Shown: positions 1-13,963, counted from the stretch's first letter. The stretch: 64,000 nt of DNA from Sipunculus nudus (GCA_026874595.1 CM049318.1:29757956-29821955), one strand, 5' to 3'. Notes: generated by a model from the letters alone, not told the origin. Numbers and translations: made by a program.

Positions 1-2250
1 GGAGTTGATGTCAGACAAACCCATGATCTTTGTTTATGCTAGTAGGATTGAAATTTGACCACTGGGACAAAATCCAATTAGAATATCCTAAATTAATTCT
101 GATCTTACTTAAAGTAATTTACCAAAAAAGATACAAAATAAAAAAAAAGAAATGAATAATTCAAAATATCTTTAATTTAGTGAAGGGTGTATTTCAGTGC
201 CATTTGTCAGAAACTATAAGAGTTTCCATTTGGTGATCTCAGTTCATGCAAACCTGGAAAAAAGTCATGAACTCAAGAATTGGCTATACACATATACTAG
301 CATGATCATTGTGTACAACATGTATGATGACAAATGGGAGCTGTTTCTCTTTAAAACAAATATATTTATATGAAAGAATGTCTGAAGAATTAACAGGAGA
401 ACTGTAAATATATTAATTATGAAAGGCTGTTCACACATACTTGCTGGTACGGTAAATTCGTCCCATGATTTTACATCTGGGATAATCCCACCATCCATTT
501 GAACATACCCTTACAGAAATTTTGGGACATGAAGTGTGCTTAAAGTGTGCTTCATTTGTGCTTATTTTGTGCTTTCAGTGAAATGCTGTACAGAAATACT
601 TTGAAAATGCTGAAACTGCATGTGCTTCTTTAGTGCTCCAAGTGTACTGATTCTGTGCTTCAGAAATACAATGTGCTGAAATTGCTGCTTTGGTGCTCCA
701 AATAAACTGATTAACTGCTTTTATTGTGCTCCTAGGTCTGCTCAAATATTTTCAAAGTACCATTCAATTGTGATAACATTTATGCACACTGAACAATACC
801 TCAAAGGTGTTTTTTACATGCCTAAGTAGTGCTTAAACCATGCTCCATCTTTTCTCATGCTCATTTCTGCAAGGGTATGTTCTGAGAACATCTGTATTAA
901 AATAATTCCAACTATACCTTCAGGATTTGTCCAGGGTTGTCACTTCGAACATCTTTGTTGTTGAGTGTACATCACAGGCCTTTTTTGCATCCCAATCAAA
1001 GTATAATGTCTGCTGAGGAGTTCTGTGATAGGAATTAAAACAATGGTGGAAATTTCTTATATCAACTGAAGAATCACAAAAAAAATATTAACATAAATAA
1101 ACTATATGTAGCAATTCCTACTCTGATCTTTTGGAGCAGAATCATTGATCCTGCAAGGCCAAACTCAGAGGGGTTGTCACAAGACAAACTCTGATCCTTT
1201 TTTATTTTGCTATTAGGACTGCTGTTTCTACTAAGACTAATCCAATTAGAGTGTCCTTAGACAAATTCTGACCTCATTGTAAATAACTTATTTTGAAGCA
1301 AATTACAGGTACAAAATCACAAAAGAAATTAGTCAATTATGAAACTAGAGGTTGAAGGTCCTCAATTAGCTCCAGCTCCTAAAATGGCAGCCCATTGGGG
1401 ACAGGTATCCATATTGAAAGTCAGATTGGTCTGAAATTTTTTACCATAAATAATCTAAAAGGGAAAAAAATTAATAAAACAATCACAGGATTGTCTAAAA
1501 CGTTATTGTAAAAAGATTTAAAGTATTTGATTGGCAGTCATATATTTATGTATTCAACAGCAGTCTGAAATTTTAAAGCACACACACCCTCAAGGGTGTC
1601 AATGTTCTGTCAAAATTTTGCATGAAAATCACTTACTGAGGTCCAGTCTCCATAATAGGTATTAAGCAGGTCTGTAATTGGATAACAGGCACCATTTTGA
1701 ACCATGAATTCTAGAAAGATCTCATTGAAATACTGCACTCAAAAGAAAGCATCCCGGATGGACAGAAAAGATAAGATGAAAGGGTGGACAGATGGACAAG
1801 TCAATCACTATAATACACCCCTTTTCAAGCACGGTTCTAACAACAAAAAAAGTAAATTCTGTGAAGGGTGTATTGCGGTGCAATTTACTAGAAACTATAT
1901 ATCAGTGTATCCAGCAGGTGAACTCGGCCCATGGAAACCTGGAAGTCTTGAACTCAAGAACAGGTAATATTCTACCAAGGTCATTGTGAGCAACATGTAT
2001 GATTGGAAGCTTAACAATGGGAAGCTCTTACTAGTTTATTTGTAAGGAGCAATCTTGGAAGAACTAAAAGGAGTAAATACATTACAAAAATTTCATCTAT
2101 ACCTTTGGGAATGATCCTGGACAGTCACTTATTATCTCTGTTGCTTGAGTTCATCAAATTCCTTTTTCTGCATCTGAATTAAAGGATAGACTGTACTCAA
2201 AGTGTTCTGTGGTTGGTGCTAAAGAAATGTCTGCTACAAATATAAATTCA
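1..2250. repeat. Diverged direct duplication of a ~1 kb non-coding segment
   Basis: Two diverged copies lie in the same orientation, about 1-1050 and 1160-2250. Matching stretches include the CCAATTAGA..TCCT region (75-95 and 1228-1250), the GTGAAGGGTGTATT region (180 and 1860), the CAACATGTATGAT region (315 and 1990) and a TATACCTT..CC.GG.TGTCACTT region (915 and 2100). The first copy holds about 465 bp of extra DNA (roughly 440-905) that contains the TIR element at 508-875. Short ORFs in either copy are not conserved between them, so I see no gene here. Confidence 0.6.
508..875. mobile_element. Small TIR element (MITE) with CCCTTRC termini and TA duplication
   Basis: The left end CCCTTACAGAAAT (508-520) is the inverted match, with one mismatch, of the right end ATTTCTGCAAGGG (863-875). 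Both sides are flanked by TA (506-507 and 876-877) within a palindromic target GAACA-TA-TGTTC. The interior has no ORF. It carries degenerate GTGCTT words; near the left end TGCTT occurs at 537, 548, 559 and 570, exactly 11 bp apart. The terminus matches the 28065-34759 element, so the two probably share a transposase source. That shared source is inference. Confidence 0.7.
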
Positions 2251-3425
2251 AAACGTCACATAGAAATATGAAAACTGAGCATTTCTTGCAGAGCATAAAA
2301 ATGTATATATAATTACATACACACCTCGACAATTATTATATATCCAACTTCAAGGGAAATAAGCAATTCTTCAAAAGCTAAGGGGTTCAGAATATTAATG
2401 TATTTCTGCATGAAGAATGCACTGCAATAACCACTATAGAAGCTACTAATAAAATGTATGGTAATACCAGACCATTACCATATGAAAAACTAGCCAAGAA
2501 AAATAAAAATTAAAAAAAAAGCACCGTATTATATTATTCTTGCACATGATATTCACCCTTATATTTTTCAGATACAACATCAAACAAATTGCATGGTCAG
2601 GATTTCTCTGCTACACACACTTGCTTATACACCCACACACAATATACACTTATTCCTTTTACAAAAATAATATATAAAATATGCAGGGGATAACAACATG
2701 CTATGACGGGGGTTCTCTGGAGGATACTGGAAGGGCAGTACTATATTTTGAGGACAGACTATCCCTACCAGCATATGTTGTATTCTCATCATTGCTTACA
2801 GTATATAACACAATACAAACTTATCACGCACACCTGCAAGAGGCAACAAACAACACAACAAATACACATAAACAAACACCTCATATCACTAAAAACAAAT
2901 ACATACACCTTTATTGAGTAAAATGGAAAACATAACAGTACTCCAGGCTGCAGGCTTATGATGAAAATGTTAATCTCTCTCCAACCATTCAAGATCAAGT
3001 TCTGCTCTCTGGATTGGCTGGGTCTCTGCTGCTGGTGTTGGTATAGGTTTGTATTCTGCCTGGCATTTTTGGCTTTGGGTGCTGTGGCTCTCCTCAGGTC
3101 ACCAGTATGGGTAAAATGCTGGTGGTCACGGGGCTCCCTGCAATGCTTGCATATATATATGGCATCACGTCTATACGCTCCATCAAATGTCAATTATGCT
3201 TTAGGAGCACAAAGGGCTGGAGCCTTGGCTACAGCCACCTGTAGCTGCTCAATAAAACATGTTCAGTGAGTCAGTCTACGTATATCTGCATATTTGCATG
3301 ACCTTGACAAAAAAGGGCCAGGTCACTAGTTTTTTTATATTCTCAAAGAATTAGTTGACATGATTCATATGACAAAGATGAGTGGAAAATAGGTAATATA
3401 CTTTAAAAGTTGTGGGTTTCACAAT

Positions 3426-3432
<7 letters not shown>
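2251..3432. other. AT-rich spacer, no supported gene
   Basis: No convincing gene. A 134-codon minus-strand ORF at 2789-3193 has a CxxC pair but no family I recognise and no clear splice sites. The interval is otherwise simple AT-rich sequence with short CA-rich runs near 2615-2650. Confidence 0.4.
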
Positions 3433-3503
<71 letters not shown>

Positions 3504-3510
3504 TATTTAG
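3433..3510. repeat. (AT)n microsatellite
   Basis: An almost uninterrupted AT/TA run of about 65 bp, followed by a short impure AT tail. The next 500 bp (3511-4000) hold further low-complexity AT and a degenerate TTATTACTA stretch near 3880-3930. Confidence 0.95.
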
Positions 3511-4611
3511 TCAAGGGTGGGCTTTTGTCCTATTCTGCAAGTTCAGGGATGGGCTTTTGTATGGATGGGTTTTTGTCTGTCACACTAACTCAGTAACCAC
3601 TGGATGGTTCATGGTCAAAACCTTCATACACCTACACCGAAACAACCATTGGGTGGATTATTTTGATAAAATGTTGGTAAATCTATCTAAAAATATATGT
3701 CAAATATAAAATTTGTATTATTTTATATCATTTATATATTTTTTATATTTCAAAGATATTTTGGTGGGATGTTTTAAATAGACATGGAGTCTATTAGAGT
3801 TATTGTATTATTATAACAATATCTTTCTGTTTGTGATATATCACGTACTATTACTATTACCACATTTTACCATCTGTTATTATTACTATTACTGGGGTAT
3901 CAATTACTCTTACTATTACCTATACATGTGGGATGCTTTTACACCTCGCACAGCCAACAGTGCTAAACCAGCACTATCATCACTTGTGTAAACTAAAATT
4001 AAAATATATTGTAGGCAATATATGACCTAGTTTTATTCACATTTTCTTATACAAAGTCTGTCATCGACAGAAGGCTTATTATAATGCTTGACACCTTAAT
4101 TATTTAAACATATTTAACGCTGTTCATTTTCATTTTGTAACCTTAATGATCAATATTTTCATTACAAATGTTACTTTATATTCTAATTAACAATGTATAA
4201 AGAACAAGACAATGCAATTTCCTTGCAAGGTATTAATTCAATTTTAACCTTATAAATCAGTCTTATCATGCATTTTAAAAGTGAAGCATTTATTTTACCA
4301 TACCAATACTAAATAAAATATATCACAGACACATCCTTCCTCACATATTCATAAGCATAACTTATTGTAATGTTACAGAATGAAATTTCAGGTTCTATGG
4401 TTATCTTGTCATCTTCACAGTATTTCCACTGGATTTTCCAACAAAGTTTTACAAATTATGAAATTACTGAGAGGAATGCAGGTTAATATTCAACCAATTG
4501 AAACTATTCTATTTGGAAACATACCAAACATTGATAACTATAACTATGTTCTTAGAGGCCTCCGAGAGTCAGTGGTTGCGAGCTAGAGAACATAGAAAGT
4601 AATATTATTAA

Positions 4612-5050
4612 GGTCTTACTGTTTTGAGAGGCCACTGACAGTTCCAACAGTCACCAACAGTAAGCATATCATCTGGTAGTATGAAGGTGTTACTCTCCTG
4701 AGAAGCCTCAAACAGTTCTGACAGTCACTGACAGTGAGCATATAATGTAGCAATATGAAGGTGTTACTGTTCTGTGAGATCTCCTACAGCTCTGACAGTC
4801 ACCAACAGTGATCATATACACTAGCAATATGAAGGTCTTACTGCTCTGATAGGCCGCCGACAGTTCCTGCAGCAAGCATATCCTCTGGTAGTATAAAGGT
4901 CTAAATGTTCTAAGAACCCCCCCCCCCCCCGACAGCTTTGACATTCAATGACAGTACAGACATAACAGTGTGTATGAAGGTCCTACTTTTCTGACAGGCA
5001 TCAATAGTTCCAACAGTCACCAAAAATAAGCATATGGCCTAGTAGTACAC
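4612..5050. repeat. ~75-bp minisatellite, about 6 diverged copies
   Basis: Units recur at roughly 4615, 4688, 4763, 4838, 4901 and 4982. Each has the layout TATGAAGGT-TTACT-TTCTGAGAGG-CC-ACAGTTC-ACAGTCACCAACAGT-AGCATAT. The fifth unit is shortened and holds a poly-C tract (about 4917-4930). A second poly-C tract lies near 5229-5244. Confidence 0.8.
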
Positions 5051-5490
5051 TTCATTTTGTCAATAAATGCATATTTTAGCTTTATGAGTATGTTTACCTG
5101 TAACCAAGCATCAATCAGTGTATTTCAATTAAAAGACCTAACCATGAGTATCAGTATCAACAGATTAGGAAAAAGAAACTAGCATTACTGTATTTACTTT
5201 TGTATAAGACACCCCATGTATCAGATGACCCCCCCCCCCCCCCCAATTTTGAACCTCAAGTTTTGATACAAATTATTTTTCAGCATCTTGGCTTTGCCAG
5301 CTACTAAGGATCACTATGTCAGCATAATGATCACTTTAAAACCGATAACTGAGATGGGATTTTATAATATTTGATTCTTAAAATGGTCAGTGGTATATTT
5401 ATTTTAAAGATTCTACAAGTGAAAACAGGAAAGTTATATAGAAATTTTAAGGTATGGAACAGACCAAAACAGAATTTATCAATATATAAA

Positions 5491-7974
5491 ACAAGGGACC
5501 TATGGGTCACGACGCTCAGCTGTTATATATGATAAAAAAATATTATTTAGAAATGAGGCACATGCTGGTTTTGTGTGGTAATAAATATAAGCTGTAATAT
5601 GAGTTGTTGTTGTTTATCTTATGTATGATTTTGATAGTACCTTTGGAGGCAGGGAAGAGGATTGATTTCATTTATTTTATTAACAAATGGAGTACTATTG
5701 TCACACAGATTTTGACTTGGCAATATAACTTATAAGCAGAATATATAATATAAGGGTTTAACTATTAATTAAAAAAAATTACAAATATTGTCCCAAATAT
5801 AATTTTTATTAAAAATAATAAGAGAATCATATGATTTTTTAAAATGAAATATAACTGAAATGATTATTAAAATAATATTAAAGAATTTTTTCATGAATGC
5901 ATTCATGAATACATTTTGAAAGTATTTGCACTGGTATTCATATACTTTCATTTTTACCTGAATTCCCATTCTTTATGCAAGAAATTTTATAATGGAGTAC
6001 ATGGCTTTTATTTATATTAAAAAATAACTGTAATAAATTCATTTTGGACTAATTTCACATCAATGTACTAACTAGACACAGTAGGAATCTAGATTAATAT
6101 TATCAACTGCATCTTTGTCTATCATCAATTTCCATCATATAATCCCTAATGATTAGTAATGAATGATATGATTTACTTCTTTATCATTAAAATTGAACTG
6201 AAAAATACCATAGGTGACTGCATGGTGTTATTTGGAATACGTGACATTCTATCCATCGATACAAGATTCTTATATCATCAGTAACTGCAAGTTAATTTCC
6301 TGTTATAATAAACTTACAAATTCCTTTTCTATTTTTCATTAATTTTTTATTAAAAACCAATAAAAATTTATTAATTTATTGTTTATTTTATGTAGTTGGT
6401 TAAAACTACTAGATGAGTTGGGTTGGACACCTGGATCAACTGTGGCTGGCCATAAGCTGCCTGGATTCCCTGTATGCCTCGCCTCAAGCATGCATAATTT
6501 GCTGAAAGTTCAACAAGGTCAACATACAGGTGACTCAAGAGGGGCTGGAGAGAGCCAAAGTCTGACAGGATTCATAAAAACATTAATAAAAGCTACAATT
6601 TTTGGCCAATTTCTTTCAGCTTTCTAAACCTAAAAGCTGAAATCCTTATGTGTGCATGATATGAAAATTATATCAACAGTGCTCACAGGAAACAAACGTG
6701 CCATGGTCAAAGTTGGGCAAAATTTAAGTTACTAATTTTACATTTATACTAATAACTTATAAAATTTGAAAAATTCAGAACTAATTTTGGGTATTCAATT
6801 GAATCTTGAATAAATAATGTTACATCCCTGACAAAAATTCTCTAGCTTCAGCAATCCCCTTGTTAAGGGAGTAAATATATTTCTTGATTTTTTACAAAGT
6901 GCATTATGTTTGGGCCCATAACTTAAAACAATTACACAATACTGACATCATTCTGGCATGTGCATAGAGAATGAAAAATATGTATATTATTTATGATTAA
7001 AGTCAGATCAGTGGTTTTGATATTAGGCAGTCTTGAAGTGTAACAATGGGTTTTTAATGGAAAAATGAGGTTTTTCATTAATATCTTGACGGTATTAAGT
7101 CCTAGTGACCAAATTCTTGGCATGGTAGGGGATTTTGGAGACATCTAGCTGTATGCCCAATTTAAGGAACTAAGAGCTGAAGCTGGGGAGCTGAGCTCTT
7201 GCAAACTGCATAACACTAGCTTGATGTATACAATATGTTACATGGTGCTTGAAGACTTGAATAAAATCTACAGTTTTTGATCAACTGGTTTCAAATTTTT
7301 TGGTGTTAACAGTTGAAAAGGTAACAAAAACATGCTGTGAAAATTAAATCCACAGTACTTACAGGAAAAAAACGTGCCATGGTCAAAGTTGGGCAAAATT
7401 TAAGGTACCAATTTTTTTTTATTAATATTTTAAAAAATTTAAAAGATTTTCATCTAATTTTGGGTATACAATTTAATTTTGATTAATTAAAGTTATATTA
7501 CTGGAAAAAAGGTCCATAGCTTTAACATGTTTTGTGTTAAGTGATCAAATATCTTTCCTGATTTTTTACAAAATGCATTATGTTTGGGTCCATAACTTTT
7601 TTAAATTATATAATACAGACATATTTTCTTGAATGTACATAGGAAATATATGGAGGAATATTTATGGTAAAAATGAGGAAAAACAGATGAGTGGTTTTGA
7701 TATTAGGCAGTCCTGAAGTGTGAAAATAGGTTTTTAATGAAAAATTGAGGTTTTTCCTTAATTTCTCAAAGGAACGAAGTCAAAAAGACCAAGTTTTCGG
7801 CTTGGTAGGAGATCTTGGGGACATCTAACATTATGCTGGATTTTGGATTCCTAGGTCTTACGGTTTCAAAACGTGCCACATCTACGGACGGACGGACAGA
7901 GAGACGGACGGACGTCGAACAATGGACCACGACTATAGCTCAGATGACTTATAGTCAGCTGAGCTAAAAATGTG
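5491..7974 (+). mobile_element. Non-autonomous interspersed repeat, mollusc-type (copy 1)
   Basis: The head at 5491-5522 reads ACAAGGGACC-TATGGGTCAC-GACGCTCAGCTG. The tail at about 7884-7974 has GGACGGACGGACAGAGAGACGGACGG followed by ACTATAGCTCAGATGACTTATAGTCAGCTGAGCTAAAAA. GCTCAGCTGA in the head and TCAGCTGAGC in the tail are inverted complements. The core (GTGCCATGGTCAAAGTTGGG..) occurs twice in tandem, about 6640-7150 and 7320-7974. No coding capacity is visible. Head and tail may belong to one element or to nested copies. Confidence 0.6.
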
Positions 7975-8839
7975 TATTTACAACAATTCAAATGAATATC
8001 ATAAGAGACAGCAGAGGGTCAATTTTAGGGCCCAAATTTGGGTAATAAATTATTTTTGGCAAATGTCCATGAGGTGGCACCCACTAAAAATTAGCCTGGA
8101 AGTTTCATCATACCATGCAGGTAGGATAACAGGACCCTTTTAATAACCATTTTCCCCTTAGAACAGTCGTAGAATGGAATAACTTGGGATAAAATGTGGT
8201 TGAAGCCCTATCTTAACCACTCTCAAATTATCATGTAATCAATATTAATATTAGTATGATACTTATTAAATGAGTGGTGCACCCTCATCAAACTCTTAAT
8301 TCTGTATACTTGGGACTGCTTGTATTCCTACCAGTCTTTAATTCAACTAAGCTGAATGACTTGTTCTGCAGCACAGCGAAACTTGAGCCTCCACTTTAAT
8401 TGCAGTATCTTACCCACACCATGCTGACATACTAACATGGTTTGTGAATCAGTTCATGGTCCACATTACTTCATTACCAGGTTGTTTTCTAAATGGTAGC
8501 TTCAAAGCCTTCATATATCACCCAGTCAAAATTACTCACCTGAGGCTATATGCATGGCATCAGGCATGCACACTACGGTTTGCATGATATCCTGCATAGT
8601 TTGTACTATTTACCTGATACTGTGCGTATTATTACCTATGTACACAAAATATTGTGTATATTGCTCCTTTTACACATATACTTTCATTCAGACAGAAGGC
8701 TACATGCATGGTTTTGATCAGAACTGTGCAAAAAACATGGTGGTCAGAAGTGAGAACACATATATTCTTTTTCAATAAAGTTATAAATCAACAGCAAAAT
8801 CAACATAGTTATCTCATAATTCTACATAGCCTCTGAGCA
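7975..8839. other. Spacer, nothing recognisable
   Basis: No ORF with a recognisable product and no repeat structure that I can see. A small alternate-start ORF near 8554-8778 has no supporting features. Confidence 0.4.
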
Positions 8840-11800
8840 ACAGTGTTTCAGTGAGAGGCATATTTTACTGTGACAGTGTGCTCATCTTGTATTTCAAGGG
8901 TTAGGGTTTCACCAATATCTATTTAACAGCCACATTTTACTGTGATACAGTACGATCATCTTGTAATTCAAAGGATAGGGTATCAACTATATCTATGTGA
9001 CAGACACAGTTTACTGTGACACAGTGTGATCATGTTGTATTTCAAGGGCTAGGGTTTTACCCATGTGTGATAATCACATATCACTGTCCCGCTGTATGTT
9101 CATCTTGTATTTCAAGGATAAGGGTTTTACCAATATCTATGTAACAGGCACATTGTACAGTGACACAGTGTGCTCATCTTGTATTTTAAGGGTTAGGGTT
9201 TCACCCATATCTATGTGAAAGGCACATTTCACAGTGATATACTCATTCACTTTGATTCAGCCTTTTGAAATCAGTTCGGCAAAAGCCAAACAAAAGGCCT
9301 ATTGACCAGCAAACATACTATTGTGACTAGTGTGTTCATCATGTATTTCAAGGGTTAGGGTTTTATCCATATCTAAATGACAGCCACATTGAATTGTGAA
9401 ACGGTAAGCTCATCTTGTATTTCAAGGGTTAGGGTTTCACCCATATCTATTTGACAGCCATATTTTAATATTGTGACACAGTATGCTCATCTTGTATTTC
9501 AAGGGTTACAATTTCAGCCATATTTATGTGACAGGCACATTGTACAGTGACACAGTGTGCTCATCTTGTATATCAAGGGTTAGGGTTTCACCTATATCTA
9601 TATGACAGCCATATTTTTAATATTGTGATACAGTATGCTCATCTTGTATTTCAAGGGTTAAGGTTACACCCATATCTATGTGACAGGCACATTGTACAGT
9701 GACACAGTGTTCGCATCTTGTATTTTAAGGGTTAGGGTTTCACTCATATCTATATGACAGGCACATTGTACAGTGACAGTGTGCTCATCTTGTATTTCAA
9801 GGGTTAGGGTTTCACTTATATCTATATGACAGCCATTATTTTAATATTGTGACACAGTATGCACATCTTGTATTTCAAAGGTTACAATTTCAGCCATATC
9901 TATGTGACAGGCACATGGTACAGTGACACAGTGTGCTCATCTTGTATTTCAAGGGTTAGGGTTTACCCATATCTATGTGACAGGCACATGGTACAGTGAC
10001 ACAGTGTGCTCATCTTGTATTTCAAGGGTTAGGGTTTACCCATATCTATGTGACAGGCACATTGTACAGTGACACAGTGTGCTCATCTTGTATTTCAAGG
10101 GTTAGGGTTTCACTCATCTATGTGACAGGCACATGGTACAGTGACACAGTATGCACATCTTGTATTTCAAGGGTTACAATTTCAGCCATATCTATGTGAC
10201 AGGCATATTGTACAGTGACACAGTGTGCTCATCTTGTATTTCAAGGGTTAGGGTTTACCCATATCTATGTGACAGGCACATGGTACAGTGACACGGTGTG
10301 CTCATTTTGTATTTCAAGGGTTAGGGTTTCACCCATATCTATATGACAGCCATATTTTTAATATTGTGACACAGTGTACTCATCTTGTATTTCAAGGGTT
10401 AAGGTTTTACCTATAACTTTATAACAGCTGTATTTTTAATATTGTGACACAGCATGCTCATCTTGTATTTCAAGGGTTACAATTTCAGCCATATCTATGT
10501 AACAGGCACATTGTACAGTGAAACAGTGTGCTCATCTTGTATTTTTAGGGTTAGGGTTTCACCCATATCTATGTGAAAGGCACATTTCACAGTGATACTC
10601 ATTCACTTTGATTCAGCCTTCTGAAAACAGTTCGGCAAAAGCTAAACAAAAGGCCTATTAACCAGCAATATACTATTGTGACTTGTGTGTTCATCTTGTA
10701 TTCCAAGGGTTAGGGTTTTATCCATATCTATATGACAGCCACATTGTATTGTGAAACGGTAAGCTCATCTTGTTTTTCAAGGGTTAGGGTTTCACCTATA
10801 TCTATATGACAGCCATATTTTTAATATTGTGACACAGTGTGCTCATATTGTATTTCAAGGGTTAGGGTTTCACTCATATGTATGTGACAGGCACACTGTA
10901 CAGTTACACAGTGTGCTCATCTTGTATTTCAAGGGTTAGGGTTTCACCTATATCTATATGACAGCCATACTTTTAATATTGTGACACAGTATGCACATCT
11001 TTTTTTTCAAGGATTACAATTTCAGCCATATCTATGTGACAGTCGCATTGTACAGTGACACAGTGTGCTCATCTTGTATTTCAAGGGTTAGGGTTTACCC
11101 ATATCTATGTGACAGGCACATGGTACAGTGACACAGTGTGCTCATTTTGTATTTCAAGGGGTAGGGTTTCACCCATATCTATATGACAGCCATACTTTTA
11201 ATATTGTGACACAGTGTACTCATCTTGTATTTCAAGGGTTAAGGTTTTACCTATATCTTTATGACAGCTGTATTTTTAATATTGTGACACAGCGTCCTCA
11301 TCTTGTATTTCATGGGTTACAATTTCAGCCATATCTATGTAACAGGCACATTGTACAGTGACACAGTGTGCTCATCTTGTATTTTAAGGGTTAGGGTTTC
11401 ACCCATATCTATGTGAAAGGCACATTTTACAGTGATACTTATTCACTTTGATTCAGCCTTTTGAAATCAGTTCGTCAAAAGCTAAACAAAAGGCCTATTG
11501 GCCAGCAATATACTATTGTGACTAGTGTGTTCATCTTGTATTTCAAGGGTTAGGGTTTTATCCATATCTATATGACAGCCACATTGTATTGTGAAACGGT
11601 AAGCTCATCTTGTATTTCAAGGGTTAGGGTTTCACCTATATCTATATGACAGTCATATTTTTCATATTGTGACACAGTGTACTCATCTTGTATTTCAAGG
11701 GTTAAGGTTTTACCTACATCTTTATGACAGCTGTATTTTTAATATTGTGACACAGCATGCTCATCTTGTATTTCAAGGGTTAGGGTTTCACCCTTATCTA

Positions 11801-13650
11801 TGTGACAGGCACATGGTACAGTGACACAGTGTGCTCATCTTGTATTTCAAGGGTTAGGGTTTCACTCATATCTATGTGACAGACACACTGTACAGTGACA
11901 CAGTGTGCTCATCTTGTATTTCAAGGGTTAGGGTTTCACTTATATCTATATGACAGCCATATTTTTAATATTGTGACACAGTATGCACATCTTGTATTTC
12001 AAGGGTTACAGTTTCAGCCATATCTATGTGACAGGCACATTGTACAGTGACACAGTGTGCTCATTTGTATTTCAAGGGTTAGGGTTTACCCATATCTATG
12101 TGACAGGCACATGGTACAGTGACAGTGTGCTCATTTTGTATTTCAAGGGTTAGGGTTTCACCCATATCTATATGACAGTCATATTTTTAATATTGTGACA
12201 CAGTGTACTCATCTTGTATTTCAAGGGTTAAGGTTTTACCTATATCTTTATGACAGCTGTATTTTTTAATATTGTGACACAGCATGCTCAACTTGTATTT
12301 CAAGGGTTACAATTTCAGCCACATCTATGTAACAGGCACATTGTACAGTGACACTGTGCTCATCTTGTATTTTAAGGGTTAGGGTTTTATCCATATCTAT
12401 GTGACAGCCACATTGTATTGTGAAATGGTAAGCTCATCTTGTATTTCAAGGGTTAGGGTTTCACCTGTATCTATTTGACAGCCATATTTTAATATTGTGA
12501 CACAGTATGCCAATCTTGTATTTCAAGGGTTAGGGTTTCACTCATATCTATGTGACAGGCACATTTTACAGTGACACAGTGTGCTCATCTTGTATTTCAA
12601 GGGTTAGGGTTTCACCTATATCTATATAACAGCCATATTTTTAATATTGTGATACAGTATGCTCATCTTGTATTTCAAGGGATAAGGTTTACACCCATAT
12701 CTATGTGACAGGCACATTGTACAGTGACACAGTGTGCTCATCTTGTATTTCAAGGGTAGGGTTTCACTCATATCTATGTAACAGGCACATTCTACAGTGA
12801 CACAGTGTGCTCATCTTGTAGTTCAAGGGTTAGGGTTTCACTCATATCTATGTGACAGGCACATTGTACAGTGAAACAGTGTGCTCATCTTGCATTTCAA
12901 GGGTTAGGGTTTCACTCATATCTATGTGACAGGCACACTGTACAGTGACACAGGGTGCCCAATATTGTATTTCAAGGGTAGGGTTTCACTCATATCTATG
13001 TGACAGGCACATTGTACAGTGACACAGTGTGCTCATCTTGTATTTCAAGGGTTAGGGTTTCCCCATATCTATGTGACAGGCACATGGTACAGTGACACAG
13101 TGTGCTCATTTTGTATTTCAAGGGTTAGGGTTTTACCCATATCTATATGACAGCCATATTTTTAATATTATGACACAGTGTACTCATCTTGTATTAAAGG
13201 GTTAAGGTTTTACCTATATCTTTATGACAGCTGTATTTTTAATATTGTGACACAGCATGCTCATCTTGTATTTCAAGGGTTACAATTTCAGCCATATCTA
13301 TGTAACAGGCACATTGTACAGTGACACAGTGTGCTCATCTTGTATTTTACGGGTTAGGGTTTCACCCATATCTATGTGAAAGGCACATTTCACAGTGATA
13401 CTCATTCACTTTGATTCAGCCTTTTGAAATCAGTTCGGAAAATGCTAAACAAACGGCCTATTGGCCAGCAATATACTATTGTGACTAGTGTGTTCATCTT
13501 GTATTTCAAGGGTTAGGGTTTTATCCATATCTATATGACAGCCACATTGTATTATGAAACGGTAAGCTAAGGTTTACACCCATATCTATGTGACAGGCAC
13601 ATTGTACAGTGACACAGTGTGCTCATCTTGAATTTCAAGGGTTAGGGTTT
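8840..13650. repeat. Telomere-like 74/78-bp satellite array, left part
   Basis: Tandem units share the frame GTGCTCATCTTGTATTTCAA-GGGTTAGGGTTTCAC-CCATATCTATGTGACAG. The 74-bp type continues GCACATTGTACAGTGACACAGT. The 78-bp types continue CCATATTTTTAATATTGTGACACAGT or CTGTATTTTTAATATTGTGACACAGC, often with GGGTTAAGG or GGGTTACAA instead of the telomere-like core. A distinct block of about 110 bp containing CATTCACTTTGATTCAGCC and AGGCCTATTGGCC recurs near 9240, 10600, 11440 and 13400. Units are most diverged near 8840-9100, as expected at an array edge. Confidence 0.95.
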
Positions 13651-13654
13651 CACC
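13651..13654. repeat. Target-site duplication CACC (left)
   Basis: CACC sits immediately before the TG of the LTR. It is repeated at 18726-18729 immediately after the terminal CA. Together they rebuild the uninterrupted satellite sequence GGTTTCACCTATATC. Confidence 0.85.
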
Positions 13655-13945
13655 TGTAACACTGGGACCCACACACAGCACATGGTCCAGCTGACAGTGC
13701 GACCCTTAGCTAAGGTCACCCCGGGTCAGCTTGCCAGCTATACTCATTAATCTGGGGGATGTCCCATCGGAGCTGGCTGGCCTGGCGCCTGTGTATAATG
13801 TATATCCACTTGACCAAGACAGGGCTGGAGGGGTATCAATGACAGGGAGGGGTTAGTTTAGATGGGATCGAGCGTTGACTCCGTGTAGATGTACAAGTAT
13901 GGAATAAAGGACATTGTGAGATTCTTGTGTTGTTACAAGTTTACA
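13655..13945 (+). repeat. 5' LTR (291 bp)
   Basis: It starts TGTAACACTGGG and ends GTTACAAGTTTACA, the canonical TG..CA ends. The last 38 bp (13908-13945) are identical to 18688-18725. A GGAATAAAGG stretch near 13900-13909 could be the polyadenylation signal region. The sequence is clearly richer in GC than the surrounding satellite. Confidence 0.9.
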
Positions 13946-13947
13946 AG

Positions 13948-13963
13948 TGGCGCAGTCGGCAGG
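13948..13963 (+). promoter_or_regulatory. Probable primer-binding site region
   Basis: Two bases after the LTR the sequence reads TGGCGCAGTCGGCAGG, the expected place and TGG start for a primer-binding site. I cannot name the priming tRNA. The motif also looks like a sense-strand tRNA D-arm (TGGCGCAGTCGG), which is not how a primer site pairs, so the assignment rests on position. Confidence 0.45.

Noticed and set aside
2789-3193. 134-codon minus-strand ORF with a CxxC pair
   Set aside because: No recognised family, no good splice sites, and its C-terminus is simple repeat-like sequence.
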